A stretch of DNA of 64,000 bases, taken from assembly GCA_936440205.1 (NCBI GenBank), contig OW387147.1:44511627-44575626 (forward strand), given 5' to 3'. This stretch comes from Lepidonotus clava (Eukaryota > Annelida > Polychaeta > Phyllodocida > Polynoidae). The position numbers and the translations under genes are program-made. Shown here piece by piece: positions 46,868 through 58,409 of this stretch. Positions within the stretch are counted from its first letter, which is position 1. The number at the start of each line of letters is the position of its first letter. Under the pieces are notes generated by a model. It had not been told where the DNA came from, did no database searches, and was given only the letters and a program-made list of their open reading frames with translations.

Positions 46868-49429
46868 TAATGCCCCCCTTCCCCACAAAAATTTGCCTCT
46901 GCGCAAATCTAAAAGTAGGGTGATACTTAATGCCAAAAATACTATACCCAAAAAGTTTGTGTTGATGTTAAAATTTGGTATTCTAAACAATGATAGCGAT
47001 CTTCTAAATGATATCAATTATATAATGATAGCATGTGATTTATGAAACAATGAAAGCTTTAACTTTTATATGCTAATCTAGCTTTTCTAATTTAACTTTT
47101 AGTTTAAATAAACCAAGTCGCAATTGACGAGGTTATAAATTCTAATACAATATGTTTCACCTAACCTTAGAATTAAAAGGCTTTTGATGATAATTGTATA
47201 GATTATTAATTAGAGTTAGTATCCCTGACTGTTTTTTCTGTCTAAATCGCTGAAAGAAAATGCAACATCAAGTACTTAAAGCTCGCTGAAAAAGAAGGCA
47301 GACAATTAATCTGCAATTGGTAATTTTCAAAACCATAGTTTTCTTATTTCTGAAGAACTTATTTCTACAATTAGGTCTTATTTTGTATAGATGCTGTAAT
47401 GTTCTCTCCTTTTTGCCAAATAGGACTTTGCGCCTAAAGCACTAAATGGTAGATGTTAAATGTCTTTGGTTTTCTTTTTGAAAATTTGGAAAGAAGCAGT
47501 ATTTTGGGACTGTTTATGTCAAGGACATCAACGTGGCACTCCTGGTGGAGGCATGTCCAACGTATGTTCAGAAACTAGGGTTTTGAATACATTATTAGTA
47601 CACAAGAAATACATATAAGTAATGTTTACAATTACAAGTGTTGACATTTGAAAATTGTTGAAGTTGATTTTCGATTTTTACAATTGTTCATTTAGCTGTG
47701 GGCTCCTACAGCTCATCCTTAGTTGTTGTTGATCGTCTGTTCTTATCCTTTGTTGTTGTTGATTGCCAGTTGTTTCATTCTGATGTGGTTTGTTAGCACT
47801 TATGCATTTTGATTTAAAGGTTTTGTTTGATTTAGTTTGAATAGTTCATGGTTTGTCCTGCGTTTGATGTGTTGAGATGTATCTTGGCGAGACGGGTCGT
47901 GCTTGTCCGATGAGTTGCTCCATCGGTGTTGGGTGGTTGTCGGCTGACTGCTGCCGTCCCAACATACCGTCTCGCAGCAACTTGAATGAGAAATTTGAGA
48001 AGGATCAGGGTATGCATATAAAAGAACGCATGGTTTAAAGTTATTGCTTTTGTTTGTGTTTCTGGTTTGAACTCCGTTAGTTTGTGACTTAGGTATTCTC
48101 CTTTTTCGTTTTGCAAAATTATTATTCTTTTTAGGAAATTTGGAATATGAATATTAACATTAATTCTTGTATAGTTGGTCCAAAGTACTTAACGTTGTTG
48201 TAGTTAATGATCACTAAAGATCTAGTTGATCCAGGAGCCGTATGTTGGAGAGTTAGGTTATCTGCATAGTGTTGTCCCAGTTGTTTTCCCAGGGAGATGT
48301 TTGAGACTCTCATTCAGTTGGCAGTCTGGGTGGACCAGCAGATGTTGATGAAGCTGGTTGTTGATCACTTCAGTAGAAATATTCCTGTATGGAAGAAATT
48401 GAAAAGTGTTTGAATGTGTATCGGAGTGTTGTGTAGGTCGGGAAAGTGTATGAAAGGGAAGAATTTGTAAACTACTTTTTGTTTGTTTGTTTTGCGCCTA
48501 CATTATCTACATTTTTTAATCTAATAGAATTTGTCTTTCATTTGACATCCTTTTTTTTTTAATGACTTTTTTTTGTTTTATCTACTTTTTGTTTTTCTTC
48601 ACTTAACATACAATAGACAGCATAACGACAATTTGAGTTTCAATTCTAGTTTAGATTAGCATAGTGCTATGCATTTTTGTGAGTCGCTGCTGAGAAGAAG
48701 TATGAGGTTAATGTTAGTGAATACGCCCAAGTCAACCTTTACGTGAAACCACTCTGAAAAACCAGGCTCAAATACCGTCCAGAGGGGTGTCACTGGGAAA
48801 TGTGTAAGTTAGGGTAGGATGATCCTGACCAAGTTTATCAGGCCTGGCAAGATCTACTGTAATTGTGAATATGTTGAGCCTATTGAACCTCAGGGCGTGT
48901 GGAACTGTCACACCATAGGGGTTTGGCTAGGACCCCGGAGCTTATGCTCCCTGAGGTAAGGCTTATTGTAGAGGGTTTTGTGTCTATGGATAGTTGGTTG
49001 CTGCAAGCAGACAAATAGATTTAGCAAGAATCTATTGTCCTCAATCATAATAACTTGATAGGTCACATGATTGTGCTTTACCGTCTATATAGTGTTGGCA
49101 AATGTGCCTTGTTATATTTTGAGTAAATAGTGTAGATAAGTTTGAAAATGACATTGATGAAAGAATGTCATGAATATGGCCAGTGAAAGTGGCCCAAAGG
49201 ATCGATGGTATCGGCAATCAGAGTGTTTGTTACAGTTGACTTGGGGATGAATTATGACGATGTGTTGACCTTATGTGTTGTGAGTGTTGGAAAGAGAGTG
49301 GTTTTTGTTGTTTATTAGGACATTCACATTGTAAGTTATTGATTACACTCTTTTTTGTAGTTTAATATGATTTTGTTCCTCGTTTTGATTTTCTCCTTAG
49401 TTTTGAGTGAGTTGGTCTTGTCTTGATTG

Positions 49430-49800
49430 TGTTGTCTGTCCTCAACAGTTGTTCTGTTGCTTTGATTTCTTTGTTGTTGATTTTCCACATTTTCTTCAGA
49501 TGTTCACTGTTTGGCGTTATCAATCTTCCGGCAAATTGGTTGTTCTTGATTTCCGTTATTCTTTTTAGTCGGTCGACGTGGACGTTCCGGGTCAGCAGCT
49601 TTCCAGTTTTGATGTCCCTAAGGGTTGCAGTGTGGATATTTGGTCGCTTACAAACCAAGTAAGGACCTGAATAGATTGGTTGTAATTTCTTTGAAGTTCC
49701 TTGTTTGAGAAGATTTGGAATATGGACATATACTATGTCAGCTTTCATTATTGTTGACTGCTTTGTTTTTGGATCATACCTTGTCTTCATTTCTTTTTCT
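49430..49800 (-). pseudogene. Retroelement integrase C-terminal fragment
   Basis: The minus-strand frame includes VYVHIPNLLKQGTSKKLQPI and YSGPYLV, then NVHVDRLKRI. This is the C-terminal pattern of Ty3/gypsy integrases (SKKLQP-W/Y-SGPY ... VHVDRLKP). The catalytic core is not present. Fossil fragment. Confidence 0.7.
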
Positions 49801-49845
49801 GAGAGTTTAAGATTTATGGTATGACATAATCCCCTTCCCTTTTCT

Positions 49846-50250
49846 TGTACCCCGGTCATCCGCAGCCTGCCGTCTCCCGGACCACCCCTCATAGATCCCT
49901 AACCAGTGGTCATAAACCCCAGCCCCCAGACACCCCCACCTCCCAGGGAGGGGGGCAGTGTCCAGACACCCCCCACCCCCCCACCCCCAGGGAGGGGTCA
50001 GTGTACCCACCAACTGAGACCATGACCTGCTGGACTCAAACATGGAGAGGGAAAGGAAATCTAGCCCTTTAGACCCTACAGACGGCGGCTATCAATTGCT
50101 GTATTTCCCTTTGATTTCCCTGGATTTCGTTCAGGAATTCCTTGTAATTGATTGTAACTGAGTAAGTTGAATGGCTCACCAACCCACAACAAATAATCAT
50201 GAAAAAAATTACCTTTTTTTCTTGGGACTATATGGCCAGATTGGGGAATA
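49846..50250. other. C-rich patch, no gene
   Basis: Low-complexity CCCCCAC/CCCAGGGAGGGG repeats at about 49915-50000. No coding sequence. Confidence 0.5.
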
Positions 50251-50254
50251 CCCC

Positions 50255-50575
50255 TACCAGAGGTGCGACATTGTAATGACCTGTATTGGTTCTTGTTACG
50301 TTATTTTGATGGCTCCCATTTGATGGCTCCCTGCAACATACTGCTGTGATGTTGCACTGCAATGTTATCATAACGTTCTGGTTATGTTCTTCAACCTAAA
50401 CAGAATGTTCTTATAATGTTCTGTTTTGGTTTCGTCCTAACCTCACCAAAAGATAATGTTATAATAACATTCTAATTTGGAGAGGTTTCAACCTCACCAT
50501 CAATAACATAATTTTTACATATGACATCTAAGAAAGTAACAAACTGACTAAAAAAGTATGGTTGCAAAATAGAAC
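50255..50575 (+). mobile_element. MITE family B copy
   Basis: GTATTGGTTCTTGTTACGTT, AACGTTCTGGTTATGTTCTT, CCTAACCTCACCAAAAGATA and AAGTAACAAACTGACTAAAA follow the family B order. The left end is shortened. Confidence 0.75.
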
Positions 50576-50821
50576 ACACGTTATTCCGAAGTGTTCTGTT
50601 TCCGAACTTCTGTTTCCAAACGTCTGTTTCCAAACGTCCATTTCTGAATGTCTGCTTTACTCTGTTAGTTCTATCATGTGTTTTAATGCCTAAATCTAAG
50701 TAGAAAATCCTGCATATTTTTAGGTAAAACATGTGTTAAATAGTGCATATCACTGACAAAGATGGATCACACCATGCCTACTTTATATCCATGTGCCTTT
50801 TCCCACGCAGATTACTTTTTG

Positions 50822-51206
50822 TATCACCCTATAGGGTGATAACCCTCCTTAACGGATGTTCTGATATGGACGTTCAGAAACTGACGTTCTGAAACAGACG
50901 TTAGGAAGGAAATTATCACTGATGGACACCCTCCAGGGTGATACAGCAACCTTTATTTTCCAATCATTCAGGAAAAACAAATCTTTAAGAAATAAAAAAT
51001 ATAGCATCTATTATCTGCACAACATTCCTAGTTAGATTTTCCTTGCTTACTGTTTGTTGATTTGATGGATATCAAAAAAAGTTATATGAAGAAGCATAAA
51101 ATAATGTGCAGCATCACAGCCCCACCATCACTGATTGCTGTATGTCCTTCCTTGGGAGCTCAGATCTAACAGAAATGGTACAATAAATCCATAACCAACC
51201 TGTAAG
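50822..51206 (-). repeat. Dispersed repeat J, reverse copy
   Basis: Inverted match to 19615-19890. TGTATCACCCTATAGGGTGA lies near its left limit and CACCCTCCAGGGTGATACAG at about 50928. Between these are several GACGTTCTGAAAC-like short repeats. Confidence 0.75.
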
Positions 51207-51322
51207 GGGGTACTCGGGGGGTCAGCACCCCTTGACTGGACCCCGATATCAGCCCGCGGGCCCTGCCCTTAGGCTGATATCGGGGACCAGCCTCGGGATG
51301 CTAACCCCCCTCGTACCACCTT
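51204..51322. mobile_element. Fold-back hairpin element
   Basis: Inverted arms of about 50 bp, from AAGGGGGTACTCGGGGGGTC and GGACCCCGATATCAGCC to GGCTGATATCGGGGACC and CCCCCCTCGTACCACCTT. The loop is CGCGGGCCCTGCCCTTA, close in pattern to that of 43381-43517. It sits exactly between repeat J and a family A MITE. Confidence 0.8.
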
Positions 51323-51325
51323 CTC

Positions 51326-51773
51326 AATAAGCCCATCCCAGTATACATCAACATCACATTTTACCATGAAATTACATATCAATTTCTTTCTGATTTAATC
51401 CCCAAAAATAATAGCATAAAACAAAATGAACCATGGTGGTTTAATTGACGAATTGCTCCTCCAATTTGTAAAATGCAGCTTTATATATTGGCCTTTTCCC
51501 CATAGGAACCAATGTTAAAGCCTGTCAGCCCAACCTATAATGTCCAACCCTATTTTCCCTAAAATGCAGGATTTTGATTGGCTGGCAAACCTGCAAATCT
51601 GTCAAAAGGTAAAATTTAAGAAATCATAACATTTTATCAGTACGTATACTTGGGGATATAGAAAAACATAATTCTCATTTATTCCAGTAATCCCAACTCT
51701 AGGTGACAAGGATGTCTATTTTGTCCAACCCTTGTCCAACCCTGGGATATACCCAATGTGGGATGGGCTTATT
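51326..51773 (+). mobile_element. MITE family A, complete copy
   Basis: AATAAGCCCATCCCA start and TGGGATGGGCTTATT end. About 448 bp, strongly similar to 32190-32640. Non-coding. Confidence 0.9.
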
Positions 51774-52053
51774 GGTTATATGTATTTATCATCCCAAACG
51801 AAATGAAAAAGAAATGTAATACAGCATGAAAAGAATGAGCAGTACATTCGACCTGTCAATTCAAACCAACCCCTGTATGTACCACTCGTTGGCAGTGCGT
51901 GCGATAAACAAAGTAATCAGGCTTTGATAAGTTATAATTTTTTAATATTTCCCGGTGGTTTTCATGGTTGGGGCAACATAGAATTACACTTAAGTTTGAA
52001 CAAAACGCCAAAGTACACGAGTACTGGCAACTACGTCTCCATCACCTCCTTAC

Positions 52054-52265
52054 AGCTTTATTCCACTAGACAATTGTGACCACTAGGAATTCGCTCATTC
52101 TTATGTTTTCTAGAAAAATATGACAAAATCCCCTGCATGTTACATACCATTTGAAAGATAATTGAAAATCCTTTCGAGTGATATATGGCACGTCTATGAT
52201 CAGTTACTATTCCATCTGACGATTTTCGAAATCGGGAGTGAATTCAGAAAGTCAAATATAGCCTT
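52054..52265. mobile_element. MITE family D copy
   Basis: Related to 1175-1387: TTATTCCACT left, a CCTGCATGTTACATACCATT centre, and CAAATATAGCCTTA right. Diverged. Confidence 0.65.
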
Positions 52266-53790
52266 AGCTATCCCTAACTGCTGGTGCTGGGCGTGCTCCC
52301 CCTGCCACCACTAACCCTCCTTAAGAGGCGGATACCGGCGGATACCCCACCCCGTGCTATCGGCATGCTGCCCGAGCCCCCAGTCAGTCCCGGCACTAAG
52401 TCTATACAGATCAGGGTGATTGGGACTGGAGAGGGGCGTGGGCGGCGGGAGGTGTGAACCTGAGGGGTAAGGGAGGGGGTGGGGAGTGTTGGCCCTCTTA
52501 GCCGGGCTGGGGTTTTGGTCCGGCGGTCAAGTGGTCAAGTGGGTGCTACACCGGTGATATCCTGGGTTAATTTTGTAACATTAAATTTTACCAATTTTGT
52601 GTATATAAAGCTGTGTTATATGATCATAGGGTGAGTAATAGGGGCGGATCCTGACATTTTCAACAGAGGGTGCCCTATCGTAAAAAAAAATAAAAGAAGA
52701 AAAATCTGCTGGACCTCCAGGTCAGAGAATATTACAATTCCCCCCCCCCCCCCCCCATAAAGGGGGCGAGTGCCCCTGCGCCCCCCTCTAAAACCCCCAA
52801 AGTGTAACTAAAGTAGCCAATACTTAATCTCAGTGACGCGCCCCCGATCCCCCCACCTTTTGTAACCCGTACCTGTCTATCTGCGTTTTTAAACAGTGCA
52901 ATATAAGCAGCCGCGCATTTGTTGAAGACATAATACAAAGCTGTTATCAGATTAAGGCTTAAATGGTAACGCCTTGTGTCTTCTCTACATATTCTATACT
53001 TTGAAAATTGCCCATTCGTTGGAAAAGCCATTGGGTATATTCATACAGAGATTGAACAGATTCTTTTTCCCAAAAACTTCTAAGTGTGACTTACACTTCT
53101 TGTGGTACTTCAATACAAAACAGACCAAGAAATTTGTTACTCCGGTTCTCCTCTTTTGAACTCCCCCTTTTCCCCAAAAAGCATTATGTTTAATGACTAC
53201 CTCTATCTTTCTCTAAATCCACAATTTTAATCTTGCATGTTGGTAGGCACTTTTAGACCTTTGGCACGTAATCTAAAGCTTGACTACAATATCAGAATGT
53301 TTCTATTTTGTGAGCATATCTAGGCAACCCACGGCGTTCAACAAGTCGCAGTATGGTGCCCGTAAGCTTACAAGTGGTTGACACAGAGTTCCGGATCCCA
53401 TCAATATTGATAGGTTTATGTAACGGCCGAGCTAATTTTAGGGCCTGTTGGCCTTGAGCTGTCGGTGCGATTACGATCATGTTCTACCAGACTTGGAACC
53501 ACCCACAGGTCTAGTCCACGTTACCTAAAGGGAACTTACTACATTAATCCAGGATGATAGGTTTATAATGAAATCACTTCAGCACATTGCATATATTAAG
53601 TACTAATGTCGTCTTTACAATTTTAGATAAAATCATAGTTAAAACAAAACTATGGGACCATAAAAAGGTTTATTTTTGACCTTTTGAAGATAAATCCAAA
53701 AATCTGTGACGTCACACGGGAAGATTAATGGTTAACCCCATTTATTCATAAAGGGAATCCCCCATCAAAAGAAATGTACAATACACCATA
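52266..53790. other. No gene; hAT-like end and C homopolymer
   Basis: GC-rich patch near 52280-52520. GGGGCGGATCCTGACATTTT at about 52643 is a hAT-type MITE end like those near 21 kb. A run of about 16 C lies at 52741-52756. No coding sequence was recognised. Confidence 0.45.
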
Positions 53791-53795
53791 CATAA

Positions 53796-54779
53796 TTATC
53801 TTATGATCGAACACAATCTGTATATTTCAATCGGTTGGAATCACCCAGACTGAAAGTCCTAACAGGCATAGCCCAGGGTAGCATACTAGGGCCAAGCATG
53901 TTCATATTTTATATTAATGATGTTTTTGAAAGAATGTGTAAAGTTAACGTTAATATGTACGCTGATGATTGTGTAATTTATTTCTCAGGTAAGAATTGGG
54001 TTGATGTACATAAGAGAATTCAATCTGATCTTAACAACTTTATAGAATGGGGAAGGATTAATTCGTTGTCACTTAATATTGAAAAAACCAAGGCAGTAAT
54101 AGTAGCTAACCGTCATATTCTGAAAAATTTGGTCAATCCAATGCAATTTAATGCAGGTAATAGACAGATTGACTTTGTCACTCACTACAAATACTTAGGT
54201 ATAACAATTGATGATGCACTGTCACCGCATCATTCTTTCAAGGCTGTAAAATCTAAAGTTAATAATAAGATTTTTCAGCTATCAAAATTACGGAAATTTA
54301 TTGACAAACACACAGCTATTTTGATATACAAGCAAACAATCTTACCTATTTTCGATTATCCAGGGTTTTTATTATATACCTGCAACATTGGTCAAAAACG
54401 GGAACTACAAATTCTTCAGAATAATGCAATTCGCATTTGTTTGAATGTATTTCTTACTGACAGAATTACAATTGACAGATTGCATGCTGAAATGCACCTT
54501 ATTAGTCTTGAACAAAGGAGAATATTACAGGTATTATACTTAATGTATGTCATAAGTAGAAATGTAAATAACATTGAAGCTCCAGGCAGAATGACCAGAC
54601 TGTCCCTTAAAAAGAGGTTTAAGGTTCCATCTAAAATGGGCACAAAATATCAAAATAGTCCATATTATATGGGGACATTATTATGGAACAACCTTGACAA
54701 GGAACTTCACTACTGTGATATCAATATGTTTAAAAAAAGTGTTAAAGTTCCACATGCTACATATCAAGACCTACTTTGA
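53796..54779 (+). CDS. 5'-truncated LINE reverse transcriptase (Jockey/CR1 group)
   Basis: The open frame begins without a start codon inside reverse transcriptase. Counting from the TTG at 53835, GIAQGSILGPSMFIFYIND (11-29) is the conserved motif before the active site, and YADDCVIY holds the catalytic YADD (42-45). NIEKTKAVIV and YLGITIDDALS are the later RT motifs. The remaining 200 residues are the usual LINE C-terminal region (LQILQNNAIRICLN...). The endonuclease and first half of RT are missing, as in typical 5'-truncated insertions. The frame is open to its TGA, so the copy is fairly young. Clade placement is by eye. Confidence 0.85.
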   Translation, partial: LSYDRTQSVYFNRLESPRLKVLTGIAQGSILGPSMFIFYINDVFERMCKVNVNMYADDCVIYFSGKNWVDVHKRIQSDLNNFIEWGRINSLSLNIEKTKAVIVANRHILKNLVNPMQFNAGNRQIDFVTHYKYLGITIDDALSPHHSFKAVKSKVNNKIFQLSKLRKFIDKHTAILIYKQTILPIFDYPGFLLYTCNIGQKRELQILQNNAIRICLNVFLTDRITIDRLHAEMHLISLEQRRILQVLYLMYVISRNVNNIEAPGRMTRLSLKKRFKVPSKMGTKYQNSPYYMGTLLWNNLDKELHYCDINMFKKSVKVPHATYQDLL

Positions 54780-54979
54780 TGTGAATGTACTTTCTAAATG
54801 AGCAAATTGTATTGTTGTTTTTTTTAAAACTTATGCAATACTTCCTGTAGCACATTTCCAAATCATTATGCACTTATATCTATACCTACATGTACATACA
54901 TTCATTGTAGTACTCCTGAAAACCAGGGGAAACCCTGAAGGATATTACTTAATAAAGACCTTTAAAAAAAAAAAAAAAA
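53796..54979 (+). mobile_element. LINE fragment with 3' UTR and poly(A)
   Basis: The RT frame is followed by a 180-bp 3' UTR, an AATAAA signal (about 54950-54955) and an A run at about 54963-54979. This is an ordinary target-primed insertion truncated at its 5' side. Confidence 0.85.
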
Positions 54980-55524
54980 TCTTTTGCAAAAAGAAAAGTG
55001 TAATTAGGCACGGCAGGCTATTAATAATTGTAACTTTTATGATTCAAAAATCACCCATAAACCTTGAAATCCCAAGATATTTCTGAGGAGATTTCTCATT
55101 GTTATGACGTAGGTGTATCGAAGGCCCAAGAATTTAGGGAATTCACAAATTTAATTTCTTTCCTGAATAATCTAATAATGCCTCAATATTTTTTTAATAT
55201 GATGTATTTTTAGAAGACGGTGTTCAATTCATATAAATTTGTAATTTATGTGCAATGAACCCTTTAAAATGTTTCGATTCCCTTTGAAGCACAAACAAGC
55301 CATATGTATTCACACTTTTACCCTTTTACCCTGGATTTTCCTGGGATTTCTCTCCAACAGATTTAAAACCTTGAAGTGTGGCTTTTTTGTGGTCAGGGTA
55401 AAAACATGGAGAACGTATCACAGTGCCGTTCTCTTCTTTAGGGGACACAGACTATAACCCTTCGGTCACAGTACCCTCCATACACCGATCCCTGTCCACT
55501 TTTTGCGCCCAGGCCAAGCCCCTC
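54980..55524. other. No gene seen
   Basis: AT-rich. No coding sequence or element ends. Confidence 0.45.
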
Positions 55525-55655
55525 TTGCCCCTCCTGTCCCCTCCTGCTCCCTCCTGCTCCCTCCTGCCCTCTCCTGCCTCCTCCTCCCCCCCCTGCCCCC
55601 CCTACCCCCCCCTGCCCCCCCTACCCCCCCCCCCCCACCCCCACCCCCACCTCCT
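55525..55655. repeat. Polypyrimidine tract (C-rich)
   Basis: More than 120 bp almost without purines on the plus strand. It is built of CTCCTGCTCC units on the left and CCCCCCCTGCCCCCCCTA on the right. The opposite strand has many G runs able to form quadruplex or triplex structures. Open frames across it are artefacts. Confidence 0.85.
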
Positions 55656-55795
55656 TGAGGCCGCTCCAGAGCGTTAAAGCCGGCCACTTCCCCGACAAGT
55701 ACCCCCGCCTCTGCGGGCCTACCTAATAGGGCCGGCCCATCCCGACCTGTTATAATTTGGCACCAGCCTTGTTACATAGATACCGACGGGAGGCC

Positions 55796-55860
55796 TGGCC
55801 AATCCACTTAGGGCGGACTGCGGGGGCGGAGGGAGGCGCTAAGGGGGCCTTTATACACCC
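55796..55860 (+). promoter_or_regulatory. Possible CCAAT/GC-box/TATA promoter
   Basis: In correct order and spacing: GGCCAATCC (55796-55804), GGGGGCGGAGGG (about 55820-55832) and TTTATAC (55852-55858). An ATG follows at 55914. Eye-based call; the sites could be chance in GC-rich DNA. Confidence 0.3.
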
Positions 55861-55913
55861 TTTTCGTGAGTCTGCGCAGTTAACTCCACCAGTCATAGAC
55901 ACCTTGTTTCAAG

Positions 55914-55997
55914 ATGTTTAGGCCTGGGCCCCAGAAACCTATCCCACTCGTTTGGTTCAGGTCTATCCGCTGGCAGGGCGCCATACTTTGGGAAAAG
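55914..55997 (+). CDS. Candidate first coding exon downstream of the TATA-like promoter
   Basis: ATG at 55914 opens 28 codons (MFRPGPQKPIPLVWFRSIRW then QGAILWEK) to a donor-like AAAAG|GTGAAT. No convincing second exon was found; an acceptor at about 56041 would give only about 17 more codons. Unrecognised, and may be spurious. Confidence 0.2.
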
Positions 55998-56502
55998 GTG
56001 AATACACGCTGTCGAAATGCTTACCACACAGTGTTTATTTTAGGCCTTAAGACAGTCCCTGTCAACTTTCAAAAGGCTCCCTACAGCCTCACCATAGCCT
56101 CGAAAATATGTTTCTAATAGTATTTATACTTATGTATAGGGTTTTCATGATATTTTCATTATAGTTTGGATCGTCCTCAGTTAAAATAATAATCGACCAT
56201 ATAAGTGTGGCCATCGGGGAGTGTAAACCGGGGTTCAGTGACCAGGCGCCTGCTGGTACCTCTGTGTCTCTCACTGCAAGCTCCACACCAGCGGTCAGCC
56301 TGGTTCGGGCACGGTCCGCCAGAGGGGGTATCACTTTAAGCACCTCCGACGTACGGCGCAACGTAAACGTAACGCAGCTTTTATGTATCCCAGCTTTAAT
56401 AATTATTGGACATCTTAAAATGACAGAGATATTTCAGGTATGTTTACGTAGCAAGGTAGTGATTCCTTCTATTTTGTTTGAAGGAAAACACTGTCGCATG
56501 CA

Positions 56503-56731
56503 AAGCCCCATTCGCCCTGGGCAATTGTACACTGTGAGTTTAGAATGGCAAGCATGAACATGGCTCCTTTGTAGACCACAAAGAGCTCCTTGATAGCTCC
56601 TTTGTAAACCGCATGTACAAACATATTTCCACCCAAAAAAGGTAACTCTAACTACAAGAAGATTACAATAAGGCCCGTATCTCAGATCGCAATGAAAAAT
56701 TGAAGGCGAATGCCGGGGCAAATGGGGCTTG
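56503..56731. mobile_element. MITE family F copy
   Basis: AAAGCCCCATTCGCCCTGGG left, and GCCGGGGCAAATGGGGCTT right (inverted). About 229 bp, non-coding. Confidence 0.7.
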
Positions 56732-57227
56732 TTGATTCTATAAAAATGCAACATGTCAGTAGTATGAGGAAATGGAAATTTAAAGATGGTATAATTGTCG
56801 TCTTGATAGTTTCGTCTGCAACGTCGTATGTACACTGTCAACAATATAAGCGACGTCGTGAACATGACGTTGCGTATATAGTCGATTCGAGGTGACAGTG
56901 TTTCATCATTCTTCATTTCCTTTACTTCACGGCTCAAGCTGTGGTGACTGAGCTCCATAACAAGCCCTCTTGGTGAATACCTGCAATTAACTTGTTTTTA
57001 AGAGTTGACCTCCTTCCAAATAAAAGGCTAACAAAACTCAAAGACCTCCTTAATGTCCATAAACTACATATTGTATCATAATATTAGGCTACTTGTAGCA
57101 AAGAAAAATATTTGTGCATGCTAATATGAGTGCTAAACATGGCTTTCTTGTTAGTGTATTTGTGAGATATAGAAAAAAGTTCTAAATGGTCCCACTGTTA
57201 GCCTATATGCAGGGCAGTGATCCAGTG
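56732..57227. other. No gene seen
   Basis: AT-rich sequence between two family F MITEs. No coding pattern. Confidence 0.45.
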
Positions 57228-57556
57228 AAGCCCCACTCGCCGTGGTGAAAGTGGTTTTTCGTAGACCTCTGCGATCTGTGAACGTTGGCAACGTTGGTTT
57301 ATCGTAGCCCCCTGCGATCAGATTCTCTGCGAAATTATTCAACATGTTGAATATTTTCGTAGAGAACCTGTGCGATTATGGATGAGATTGCTTGCGAAAA
57401 TCGTCGTAAGAGTCCTTCCTTGCCAGTGTGAATGCTATGCGATCAATTTCTGTGGCTTACGACCATGTTGTCGTACCTGAAGTTGTTTACGAATCCTTAA
57501 GATACAATTTTTGTCGGTCTCTGCGACGAAAATATCCACCACGGCGAATGGGGCTT
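57228..57556. mobile_element. MITE family F copy, long inverted repeat
   Basis: AAGCCCCACTCGCCGTGGTG left and CCACGGCGAATGGGGCTT right. Inside, TCGTAGACCTCTGCGATC is mirrored by GTCTCTGCGACG, and AACATGTTGAATATTTTCGT lies near the centre. About 329 bp. Non-coding. Confidence 0.8.
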
Positions 57557-58409
57557 GAGGGGACTTCCCTCACTTGGTCTGGGACACAGCAGGCCTGCAC
57601 TGCGCAGGGTCGTGAGAAGGGTGTATTGGTGGGTAATTGTTGGCGCGTTTGGAAAAGGTTAAGACATTTGGTCGGCTGCCTTAACACGTTTTCTGCCCTC
57701 TGTCATTCTGTGGAAACCTGCCTTTAGATAACTTAATAGTTCTTACAGCCAATAATCTTAACTAAGATAATATATGGCTAAGAACAGAAACATAGGATCG
57801 AAAGTCTGAAATACAATTTAAAGGGAGCCAAAACCAATAAATTTATTGAAATTTACCAAACTCAATTAATCATGGAAATCCATTCCTTTAGCCTATTTCT
57901 GGCCCATGTTAAAATCTAAACTTTAAAATATAGTAAAAAATCATTAAAACATGTTTTTCTTGCTAAAATCAATTAATGTGGATCCACAAAAATAGGGTTT
58001 GTTTACAAACAAATGTAAATATTACCATCTCTTGTGGCATTCTACTTCAGTTTGAGCTAGTTTTCACAGCTAATACTTTACCACTGACCTTAACTGGACT
58101 CATCTAACATATTTCTATACTTATCTGAGTTTTGAAAATTTTGTCAATTTTATTAGTGTTGGCTCCCTTTAAGAGTTGAGACGAGCGTGAGTTAAACCCT
58201 ATGTCCCGACACTTTGGCCGCTCCTCTTGGTTACATGGCCTTCAACCACTTCACACTTATCCACAGTATGTATTTTCTATGCACACAGAGATCCCACTTT
58301 CCTGTTAGATGAGTGGGAGTATTGGGCAATACCAACCTCTCTGACGGTACAAGAGGATGATACCCTATGAAAAGTGTAGTATCAGCAGGGAAAGCTCTTT
58401 CCACTACAA
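57557..58409. other. No gene seen
   Basis: AT-rich. The open frames here run out of the MITE and have no protein-like content. Confidence 0.45.

Larger units (their letters stand above)
46489..49845 (-). mobile_element. Broken 3' part of a Ty3/gypsy-like LTR element
   Basis: On the minus strand an integrase C-terminal-like segment (about 49430-49800) is followed by about 2.5 kb of decayed sequence and an apparent 3' LTR (46489-46867) preceded by a purine tract. The 5' part, including most of gag-pol and the 5' LTR, is absent. The stretch around 48130-48390 has coding-like character on the minus strand and might derive from an additional 3' gene, which is unproven. Several breaks; a fossil. 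Confidence 0.6.

Noticed and set aside
55423-55687. Proline- or glycine-rich frames
   Set aside because: Created by the polypyrimidine tract.
56207-56557. 116-codon plus-strand frame
   Set aside because: The first part is mildly protein-like but no splice partner was found and it runs into a MITE.
57428-57727. 99-codon frame
   Set aside because: Runs from the right arm of a family F MITE into unrelated sequence.
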